The notes under the pieces: generated by a model
Told to the model about the DNA's origin: nothing
Seen by the model: the letters and a program-made list of their open reading frames with translations, nothing else
The model's database searches: none
Position numbers and translations under genes: made by a program
Shown here: positions 46,278-53,673 of the stretch, one piece after another
How the letters are laid out: every line of letters starts with the position of its first letter
Position numbering within the stretch: the first letter of the stretch is position 1
Source: CBDBBY01 sp965203215
GTDB taxonomy: Bacteria > Pseudomonadota > Alphaproteobacteria > Rhodobacterales > Rhodobacteraceae
Assembly: GCA_965203215.1 (NCBI GenBank)
Contig: CBDBBY010000001.1
Coordinates: forward strand, 2,542,001-2,606,000
DNA: 64,000 nt
Direction of reading: 5' to 3'

Positions 46278-46984
46278 TGCCAAACGCCCCGAGCGAGCAA
46301 CTCCCTTGCGAACTCCAGCTCTTCCCGCGTGTTTATGTTGAAAAACGGATCGACTTGTCCACGCTCGAATTCAACCGATTCAATTCCGTGCTTGTCCGCC
46401 CACGCGACGACCTTGCGCACGCCGCCGGCCAGCGCTTTCCTCAAATCTTCCCGCAAACCCACGGGCCAAAGGCCGAAGGTAGGATGGCGCACCAGTTTGT
46501 TTTCCGAATTCCGCGACGCGGCGATCATGATCGGGATGTCAGAGAGCCGAGCGGCCTCGACCAGCCGACCCGTCAAGTCCGGCGGAAAGAACGGCGTATC
46601 GCCGGCGACCGATACCACCGCCTTGCAACCTTGCGCAGCGGCCCAATCCATGCCGGCCAGCACGCCAGCCAAAGGACCTGCCCGTTCCTCAATTGAATCC
46701 TTGATTACCGGCACGGAAAATCGCTCGAAACATTCCGGATCGCCGTTCGAGTTGATCGCAATCCTGCGCGCCTGCGATTGAAGCCGTTCAAGCGCATGGG
46801 CGATCAGCGGTTTCCCGCCGACATTCAATTGCGTCTTGTCGCCGCCGCCCATTCTTCGCGACATCCCGCCCGCGAGAACGATGCCCGCGACCGTTTCGAT
46901 TTGCACGTCGCCTCGACAGGAACGGCGGACGGCATCCGCACATCCGGTCGGCAGCTGCGGCTTTGCGGATTCGGCGCGGATCAT
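46274..46984 (-). CDS. mobA: Molybdenum cofactor guanylyltransferase MobA
   Basis: 236 residues. Attaches GMP to molybdopterin to form MGD, the form used by formate dehydrogenase and DMSO-reductase-family enzymes. Nucleotide motif GIVLAGGMSRRMGGGDKTQL, VAGDTPFFPPDL, and the C-terminal PFFNINTREELEFA are present. An N-terminal extension of about 30 residues precedes the domain. It overlaps fdhD and mobB by four bases on either side. Confidence 0.92.
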   Translation of the reverse strand: MIRAESAKPQLPTGCADAVRRSCRGDVQIETVAGIVLAGGMSRRMGGGDKTQLNVGGKPLIAHALERLQSQARRIAINSNGDPECFERFSVPVIKDSIEERAGPLAGVLAGMDWAAAQGCKAVVSVAGDTPFFPPDLTGRLVEAARLSDIPIMIAASRNSENKLVRHPTFGLWPVGLREDLRKALAGGVRKVVAWADKHGIESVEFERGQVDPFFNINTREELEFARELLARGVWQ

Positions 46985-47961
46985 TCCTTGCCTGCGCCTT
47001 TCCTGCGGTGCTTCGGGTCTTCCTTTCCGACCGACGAGGCGTCTGCGTCCCATGCCAGCCGCCGCCCGCCCGACAAGCAAGCGAATCTTTTCCCCCGCAT
47101 GCGCCCGATCAGAGTGAGATCGACCTTGTTCGCCAATTCGACGCCCCAAGCCGTGAATCCGGATCTTGAAACCAGAATCGGAATCCCCATTGCCGCAGTC
47201 TTCAAAACCATTTCAGACGTCAGCCTGCCCGTCGTGTAAAGAATTTTGTCGCGCGGTTCCGAGTTTTGCGTAAGCATCCATCCGGCGATCTTGTCCACTG
47301 CATTGTGCCGACCTACGTCCTCCATATACACGAGCGGCTCGTCTTCGCGGCAAAGCACGGTTCCGTGAATCGCCCCGGCTTCAAGATACAGGCTCGGCGT
47401 CCTGTTGATCTTGTTCGCCAGCGAATAAAGCCAAGTCGTTCTGACCTCCGCGTCCGGCAGTCTTAGCCCTTCAATCCGCTCCATCATGTCGCCGAAAACG
47501 GTTCCCACCGCGCAGCCGCTCGTCCGCGTTTTCTTGCGCAGCTTGTCTTCGTAGTCCGTTTCCGAAGCCGTACGGACAACGACAGTTTCCAGCTCTTCAT
47601 CGAAATCCACCCCGTCAACATCGCCGATCCCGCCGAGCATTCCTTGATTGAAGAGGAAACCCAGCGCCAGATATTCCGGGTAGTCACCTATCGTCATCGC
47701 GGTGAGGATCTCCGCGGAATTCAGGAAGATCGTGAGCGGTCGTTCTTCCACTACAGAAAACAAGGCGCTGGCGCCCTCCTGCGTGATCCCCGGCACTTTG
47801 CGTGCGAGCTTCGGCGCATTCGGATCCGGGGCTATCAGGTAGCCGCACTTCGCAGCGTTATCTCTCAGTTGCATTCCGCACCCATCAATCTCTCCGCCCG
47901 CCATGTCCGGATCCCTGCCATTGAGACGGGAGCCGGATGCGGCATGCGCTATGTTGCTCAA
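46981..47961 (-). CDS. fdhD: FdhD-family sulfur carrier for formate dehydrogenase
   Basis: 326 residues. FdhD passes sulfur from the cysteine desulfurase to the molybdenum cofactor of formate dehydrogenase. The conserved EERPLTIFLNSAEI, YPEYLALGFLFNQG, VYMEDVGRHNAVDKIAG and RSGFTAWGVELA are present. In the catalytic loop (RTSGCAVGTVFGD) only one cysteine is seen, where E. coli FdhD has two. The first ~55 residues and a basic C-terminal tail are extra. No formate dehydrogenase gene lies in the window. Confidence 0.9.
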   Translation of the reverse strand: MSNIAHAASGSRLNGRDPDMAGGEIDGCGMQLRDNAAKCGYLIAPDPNAPKLARKVPGITQEGASALFSVVEERPLTIFLNSAEILTAMTIGDYPEYLALGFLFNQGMLGGIGDVDGVDFDEELETVVVRTASETDYEDKLRKKTRTSGCAVGTVFGDMMERIEGLRLPDAEVRTTWLYSLANKINRTPSLYLEAGAIHGTVLCREDEPLVYMEDVGRHNAVDKIAGWMLTQNSEPRDKILYTTGRLTSEMVLKTAAMGIPILVSRSGFTAWGVELANKVDLTLIGRMRGKRFACLSGGRRLAWDADASSVGKEDPKHRRKGAGKE

Positions 47962-48543
47962 TCCCAGCGGACGCGTTTTCCGCGCTCACAATTTCAATGC
48001 AGCGGCAATACAGCAATACATAGCACGTGAAATCCGATCATCATTGCAATTTTCAACGCACGGATTCTACAATCATGCAATCGCCCCAGTGAACTGCCGC
48101 GCTCTGTCAGACCCGTTCAGACACCGGCGCTTCCGCCGTGGCAAAAACAAGGACTACAGACGGCTTTGCCCCTGAACTCGCGACAGCGCACCAAGCCACC
48201 CTCGCGCCTATACTGCGCCACAACATCGTCGCGCTCGCGGACAATGCAAGAACGCTTCTTAACCTCCTATTCTTCAAACCTTACAAGTCCGCCACAGCTT
48301 CCAGACGCGCAAACTCCGTGTCCCGCATTTTGACAGCCATGATGCCCTCTGTTGCTCGCGCCCGGAGGCGCGGAAACTCAAACATTACTAAAAAATAAAC
48401 GCACCCGAACCCAATCATTGACTTGATTTTCGGAGAACCTCACTATAGAAACCAATATTAGCCTCGCGCAAATTTCTGAATGCAGTCTGCGCAAAGCCAT
48501 TATCATGCGGTTGCCCGGTAATTATCACAGTCTGGAACATGTA
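47962..48543. other. Left flank of the AT-rich island, no gene supported
   Basis: Composition changes from GC-rich to AT-richer here. Reading frames exist but none resembles a known protein. A possible promoter for the DUF262 gene has TATAGA at 48444-48449 with TTGACT at 48418 (spacing 20) or TTGATT (spacing 15); neither spacing is ideal. Confidence 0.4.
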
Positions 48544-50061
48544 ATGGAAAAGAACAACGCTGCAAAAACGATATCAAATGAGGAAGTGTACGAAAAAATC
48601 GCTTCCATTTGGGATATGCTAACACAAAAAGTCGATATTTTTAAAGGTGCCGCATCGAAAGAATATACCCAGTGGTCAATTGAAATCGGCATACACAAAG
48701 ATAAAATCCAGATCAACCTCGGAAATCCCAGCAAACTCTGGATCTACATCAAATCTGGAGGCGATGATTCGCCGGAGCGCTTTCAACGAACGAAAGCATA
48801 CTCAGAAAAGATCCGTAACAGCCTAAAACACGATCAGAAATTTTACACAAGAAAGGGAGAACGCGAAGGTCGAACCATTGGAATCTTACGGGAATGGTGC
48901 CGGGACGATAAAACACAGTGGGACGAGATCATTCCATGGGTACAAGATCACGCTGATCTGCTTAAGAAAATCATCAATAATGTTGATGAACATACCGAGT
49001 CTACGATTGAAACAATCACGTCGGAATTGAAAGACAATGAGAGCTCACTTCCCGTATACCAAATTGCCACTTATCCCGCGGATTACACGTTGGAGGTTTT
49101 ACACAGAAAGTGGAAGGACAATGAGATAAATGTGCCGACATTTCAGCGGAGTTTTGTGTGGACCCAAAACCAATCCAGCAGACTCATTGAATCGTTTTTA
49201 GTTGGGTTGCCCGTTCCTGCGGTTTTTTTGTATACAGTGCGCGACAGTCAAGATTATCTTGTCATTGATGGTCAGCAACGGCTTCGGACGGTTTTCGACT
49301 TTTTTGACGGTAGGTTTGGAGATGAGGTGAACGGTTTTCGGCCACAGTTCGATCTCAAAGGCCTAAATGAAAGTAGCGAATATGTTGGAAAAACTTTTTC
49401 TACGCTTGAACGTAATGATCGGAGGAAGCTCAGGAACGCGACACTAAGAGCATTCATTGTAATGCAACTTGAGCCGAATGACGATACCAGCATGTTTCAT
49501 ATATTCGAACGACTTAATACGGGCGGGACTGCTTTGGCAAATCAGGAAATACGGGATTGTGTTTATCACGGTGAACTGTCTAAATTTTTGGATGATCTGA
49601 ATCGTATTGAAAATTGGAGAGCGATTTTTGGCAAGCCGGAACCGGACCGTCGCAAGCGGGATGTTGAATTGATTCTTCGTTTTTTTGCATTGAGAAGCAC
49701 TGAAAGATACAAGAAACCGATGAAAGTATTTTTGAATAATTTTATGAAGACGAATAGAAACCCAGAGCCTTCCGAATTGTTGCTTTACAGGGAGACATTT
49801 GAAGCGACTTGTCGATCGGTGGTTGATTGTCTCGGTGCTCGTCCGTTTCATATCAGAACGGGCATTAACGTTGCCGTGTTTGACGCTGTAATGGTCGCGT
49901 TTTCGCATGGACTTTCGGCAATTCCTGGGGATATTGAGGCGCGTTTTGAGAAACTTATTTATGATAAGGCGTTTCAAGAGAATACAATTAACGGTACTAC
50001 GGATGAAAGTGTAGTCGCTAGACGGCTCGATGCGGCAGCAACGCATCTTTTCGGCGCTTAA
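48544..50061 (+). CDS. DUF262 (GmrS/ParB-like) protein with a novel N-terminal region
   Basis: 505 residues. The middle carries the DUF262 nuclease-like motifs: VPTFQRSFVWTQNQSSRLIE (about 197) and VIDGQQRLRTVFDFFDG (about 240), then IFERLNTGGTAL. DUF262 is found in the GmrS half of GmrSD modification-dependent restriction enzymes, SspE and related defence proteins. The DUF1524/HNH half (GmrD) is absent. The first ~150 residues (WSIEIGIHKDKIQINLGN, LWIYIKSGGDDSPERF) are not a domain I recognise and may sense something. The start is chosen for GGAA upstream; an ATG at 48505 is possible. Codon use is AT-rich, unlike neighbours. It is followed by a HEPN gene after 15 bp. Confidence 0.85.
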   Translation: MEKNNAAKTISNEEVYEKIASIWDMLTQKVDIFKGAASKEYTQWSIEIGIHKDKIQINLGNPSKLWIYIKSGGDDSPERFQRTKAYSEKIRNSLKHDQKFYTRKGEREGRTIGILREWCRDDKTQWDEIIPWVQDHADLLKKIINNVDEHTESTIETITSELKDNESSLPVYQIATYPADYTLEVLHRKWKDNEINVPTFQRSFVWTQNQSSRLIESFLVGLPVPAVFLYTVRDSQDYLVIDGQQRLRTVFDFFDGRFGDEVNGFRPQFDLKGLNESSEYVGKTFSTLERNDRRKLRNATLRAFIVMQLEPNDDTSMFHIFERLNTGGTALANQEIRDCVYHGELSKFLDDLNRIENWRAIFGKPEPDRRKRDVELILRFFALRSTERYKKPMKVFLNNFMKTNRNPEPSELLLYRETFEATCRSVVDCLGARPFHIRTGINVAVFDAVMVAFSHGLSAIPGDIEARFEKLIYDKAFQENTINGTTDESVVARRLDAAATHLFGA

Positions 50062-50076
50062 TTTTCAGTATTATTT

Positions 50077-50554
50077 ATGAAGGTCGACAAGATTGATGTA
50101 TTATTGGATCTTTGCAAGGTTCATATTGACGAACGGAAGATTGTTGATGGGCGCATCGAAGCGCTGCTTGTTCAGGGCTTGCTGGTCAGCATGTGCGCTG
50201 AGTTTGAAAACATTTTAAAGAATTTGACGAACGTTCGCGATAGATCATTAGGGGATGGGGGAACCCGAGGTTATGTTGTAACGAATGCTGACAAGGCATT
50301 TAGAAGCGCGGGCCCAAAAAAATATTGAAAAGACAATTAAGAAGTTTGGTGATTCAAACAAGTACGAGTTCGAAAGATTGAAAAATGAAAACTTGGCGGC
50401 GTGGATTGCCTACGGAAACATCATAAGTAACCGTAATGACGTAGCGCACGGGAGGCCATTTCATACGACGTTGAGGGAGGTGCGTGAATTCTACGAATCC
50501 GGACATGTTGTTTTGGACTGGTTTGAGAGTGCGCTGTGGACCGGGAATAAATGA
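50077..50554 (+). CDS. HEPN-domain putative RNase, frame broken at an A7 tract
   Basis: The first part (VDKIDVLLDLCKVHIDERKI to NADKAFRSAG) and the second part (IEKTIKKFGDSNKYEFERLK to VLDWFESALW) are one protein split by a frameshift. Removing one A from the seven-A run at about 50317-50324 joins them into ~158 residues. The RX4-6H motif of HEPN RNases is SNRNDVAHGRPF. MAE_28990/MAE_18760-type HEPN proteins are similar in size and, to my knowledge, often lie beside DUF262 genes. The product may be a toxin or abortive-infection RNase controlled by the DUF262 protein. Sequencing error, true mutation or phase switch cannot be separated here. Confidence 0.75.
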
Positions 50555-50903
50555 AGAACGAAGGTTGAATTACTGTCGCGGAAATACTGCGCAGGTTATA
50601 CAGGGTTGGTCAGAGCATTGTTGCGCAAATGCGCTCGCGTCGTGGCGTTCCGCTTAAGGATGCTTTGATTGGCGACATGCATTTTGAGTGTAACTGCACG
50701 GTTTTGATACATCATCGGAAAGTGCGAATGCCTGGCTCTGGTGAAGTCGGGCAGAAATTCACTCAACACGACGTCCCACGCTATCGAATTTTTCACGCAA
50801 GGATTGCGTGAGCGGGCGAATCTTGCGCTATTACCGCCGCCTCCAATGTTGTATGGCCACTCAACGGAACGGATCTGTCCATTAATTTCGCGGCGGGATG
50901 CTC
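50555..50903. other. Right flank of the island, no gene supported
   Basis: About 350 bp with short frames on both strands but no recognisable protein or RNA. The composition returns to GC-rich around 50800. No direct repeats or tRNA marking an integration site were found by eye. Confidence 0.4.
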
Positions 50904-51182
50904 ATGAAACTTGAAGATGCGGAAATGGTTGCGATCAAGATGATCGAGTGGCTCGCCAAAGACGAGCAGACGTTCGGCAATTTTGCTCGCGTCACAGGCG
51001 TGACTGTCGAAGACTTCAAGGAGCACGCGTCAAATCCGGAATTTCTGGCTTCGGTGATTGATTTTCTGCTGTCATCCGAAGACATGGTCGTGGCCTTCTG
51101 CGAAGACCTGTCGCTGCCGTTCGATCTGCCGATGGAGGCGAGGAAAGCGCTTCCCGGCGGCGACGCGCCGAATTGGACCTGA
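50904..51182 (+). CDS. DUF3572 protein
   Basis: 92 residues: VAIKMIEWLAKDEQTFGNFA, VTGVTVEDFKEHASNPEFLA, VIDFLLSSEDMVVAFCED. This matches the small helical DUF3572 family of alphaproteobacteria; function unknown. GGCGGG six bases before this ATG favours it over the ATG two codons upstream. It stands two bases before the HAD phosphatase. Confidence 0.85.
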   Translation: MKLEDAEMVAIKMIEWLAKDEQTFGNFARVTGVTVEDFKEHASNPEFLASVIDFLLSSEDMVVAFCEDLSLPFDLPMEARKALPGGDAPNWT

Positions 51183-51184
51183 TC

Positions 51185-51928
51185 ATGGCCAAAGCTGTCA
51201 AAGGGATTCTTTTCGACAAGGACGGAACCTTGTTCGATTTCAGCAAATCGTGGACGAACTGGATCTCCGACCTGCTTTTGCAGCTGGCGCACGGAGACAG
51301 AAGTTCCGCTGCCAAGGCGGGCAAGAATCTCGGTTTCGATTTCGAGTCCGGAAAATTCGAGCCGGACTGTTTCATCGTCTACGCGTCGATGTCGCAAATT
51401 TCCGCGCGGCTGCGAGCCGAGTTTCCGAACTGGCCCGGCCAATCCATTTTCGAGCTCGTCTTGAAAACCAGCAGCGAGGCCGTTCAGGTCGAGGCGGCGC
51501 CTTTGAGGCCGCTGATGCAGAGGTTAAAATCAGCCGGATGTCAACTCGGCATCGCCACCAATGATTCGGAATCCGTCGCGAGATCGCATCTTGAGTCCGC
51601 CGACGTGCTGGAATTCTTCAAGTTCATCGCCGGCTGGGACAGCGGATACGGCGAAAAGCCCGACCCAGGAATGCTGCTGGCCTTTTGCGACGCGACCGGC
51701 ATTCCGCCGGAGGAGACGATTTTCGTCGGAGACAGCTTGACCGACCTGCAAGCGGGCCGCAGCGCCGAGATGACCGTCGTGGGCGTATTGACAGGTTTGG
51801 CCGAGAGATCCGACTTGTCTCCGTTCGCCGAAACGGTGCTTGAAGATATAGGCGAGTTGCCGGCTTGGATTTCCGAAAGGGAAGAGCAATCTCCGAGAAA
51901 ATCCGCTGCCCCCGACAAACTTCGTTGA
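51185..51928 (+). CDS. HAD-family hydrolase, phosphoglycolate-phosphatase-like
   Basis: 247 residues. All four HAD motifs are present: GILFDKDGTLFDF, IATNDSES, YGEKPDPGMLLAFC and IFVGDSLTDLQAGRSAEM. The small-molecule phosphatase subfamily fits, but the substrate is unknown. It is very close to the DUF3572 gene, as often seen in the class, so the two are probably one operon. Confidence 0.9.
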   Translation: MAKAVKGILFDKDGTLFDFSKSWTNWISDLLLQLAHGDRSSAAKAGKNLGFDFESGKFEPDCFIVYASMSQISARLRAEFPNWPGQSIFELVLKTSSEAVQVEAAPLRPLMQRLKSAGCQLGIATNDSESVARSHLESADVLEFFKFIAGWDSGYGEKPDPGMLLAFCDATGIPPEETIFVGDSLTDLQAGRSAEMTVVGVLTGLAERSDLSPFAETVLEDIGELPAWISEREEQSPRKSAAPDKLR

Positions 51929-52080
51929 ATCGCGCGAACTCCCGCCGAGCTCACAGACCCGTACTCGCTTCCATCAGTTCGACCGTCGCCCTCTAAAATC
52001 TGCTTCTTTTTTTGGATTGACAGGAATGCATTTTGCAGACTTTGCTTTCCGCGCAGCACTTGGCTCGGGAGACACAGCCG

Positions 52081-53625
52081 ATGGTTCGTAGGCGTCGAAG
52101 CGGCGGGCACTCTGCCAATGTCACGCGAAGTTCCGCGGCGGCAATCCGCCAGATGGATTGGCGACTTCCAATAAACACGGATCGCCCGACCGAACCCTTG
52201 GATGAAGAGGGACTCGACGCCATCCACAACGGTGCCATGAGAGTTCTAAAGGATATCGGCATTGAGTTCCTGAACCCTGAAGCGACCGCCAATCTCGAAA
52301 AGGCGGGGTGCATTGTCGACGGAACCAACGTGCGGATGGACAGCGATTTCGTGATGGAGATGGTTGAAAAATGCCCGAGCCAATTCACGATCACGCCGAG
52401 GAATCCAGAGCGAAAGGTGATCGTTGGCGGCGATTATCTGATTTTCGGCAATGTCTCGTCGCCGCCCAACACATTTGATCTCGACAACGGCAAGCAAGTG
52501 GGAACATTTGCGTATTTCAAGGATTTCCTTCGGCTCACCCAGTATTTCAACTGCATCCACATCTGCTGCGGATACCCGGTCGAACCGGTGGACGTCCATG
52601 CATCCGTTCGGCACTTGGACTGCTTGTTCGAAAAGCTGACCCTTTGCGACAAGGTTGCGCACGGATATTCGCTCGGAGCCGAGCGAATCGAAGATGTCAT
52701 GGAAATGGTGCGAATCGCCGGCGGTCATACGCATGAAGAATTTGATGAATCGCCGAAACTCTTTACAAACATCAATTCTACTTCGCCCTTGAAGCATGAT
52801 TTTCCGATGCTGGACGGCGCGATGCGGATGGCTCGCAGAAACCAAGCGGTCTTCATCACGCCATTCACTTTGGCTGGCGCGATGGCACCCGTTACCATGC
52901 CAGGGGCCGTCATGCAGTCGATCGCTGAAGGTTTGGCGGCAATCGCTCTTCTCGAATTCATGCAGCCCGGTGCGCCTGTCGTTTTCGGCACATTCACCTC
53001 GAACGTCGACATGAGGTCGGGCGCTCCGGCTTTCGGGACGCCGGAGTACATGCGAGCCACCCAGATTACAGGCCAGATGTGCCGGCGCTACGGCCTGCCG
53101 ATGCGGGCGACGAATGCTTGCGCCGCCAATGTTCCGGACGGGCAGGCCATGTGGGAGAGCTGCAACTCGCTCTGGTCCGCCGTGCAGTCCCGCACGAACG
53201 TCGTGTACCACAGCGCGGGGTGGCTTGAAGGCGGGTTGATCGCATCGCCCGAAAAGTTCGTAATGGACTGCGAGATGCTCCAGCAAATTCTGCGGTATTT
53301 CGAGGCCCCGCTCACTGCCACGGATGAAGGCGGAATTGCTTACGATGCCGTGGCGGAGGTCGGAAGCGACGGGCATTTCTTCGGCGCGCAGCACACGCAG
53401 GATCGATACACGACTGCGTTCTATGAGCCATTCCTGAGCGATTGGCAGAACTATGAAGCTTGGAACCTTAACGGCGGCGTGTGGTCGGCGCAGAGGGCGC
53501 ACAAGATCTACAAGGCCATTCTGGATGAATTCGAACCGCCAGCAATGGATCCTGCGATCAGTGAGGAACTGGCTACTTTTGTCGAGCGACGGAAGCGAGA
53601 AGGCGGAGCGCCCACCGATTATTGA
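52081..53625 (+). CDS. MttB-superfamily (non-pyrrolysine) methyltransferase
   Basis: 514 residues of the trimethylamine methyltransferase MttB fold. No in-frame TAG is present, so it belongs to the non-pyrrolysine branch, some members of which demethylate glycine betaine or other quaternary amines using a corrinoid protein. Conserved parts: LDAIHNGAMRVLKDIGIEFL, GTFTSNVDMRSGAPAFGTPE, CAANVPDGQAMWESCNSLWS. No corrinoid protein or partner methyltransferase is adjacent. The ATG at MVRRRRSGG is preferred over a TTG 16 codons upstream. Confidence 0.88.
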   Translation: MVRRRRSGGHSANVTRSSAAAIRQMDWRLPINTDRPTEPLDEEGLDAIHNGAMRVLKDIGIEFLNPEATANLEKAGCIVDGTNVRMDSDFVMEMVEKCPSQFTITPRNPERKVIVGGDYLIFGNVSSPPNTFDLDNGKQVGTFAYFKDFLRLTQYFNCIHICCGYPVEPVDVHASVRHLDCLFEKLTLCDKVAHGYSLGAERIEDVMEMVRIAGGHTHEEFDESPKLFTNINSTSPLKHDFPMLDGAMRMARRNQAVFITPFTLAGAMAPVTMPGAVMQSIAEGLAAIALLEFMQPGAPVVFGTFTSNVDMRSGAPAFGTPEYMRATQITGQMCRRYGLPMRATNACAANVPDGQAMWESCNSLWSAVQSRTNVVYHSAGWLEGGLIASPEKFVMDCEMLQQILRYFEAPLTATDEGGIAYDAVAEVGSDGHFFGAQHTQDRYTTAFYEPFLSDWQNYEAWNLNGGVWSAQRAHKIYKAILDEFEPPAMDPAISEELATFVERRKREGGAPTDY

Positions 53626-53673
53626 CGCCTGACCGCTCCGCGCCGGAGCCGGCGCCGCATGTTCCGCCCGAGG

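Noticed and set aside
48138..48398. Small ORF starting MAKTRTTDGF, possibly a truncated restriction-modification gene
   Set aside because: Only the first few residues hint at such a protein; the rest has no recognisable motif.
50629..50811. Short + strand frame after the HEPN gene
   Set aside because: No motif, no ribosome site and no sign of conservation.
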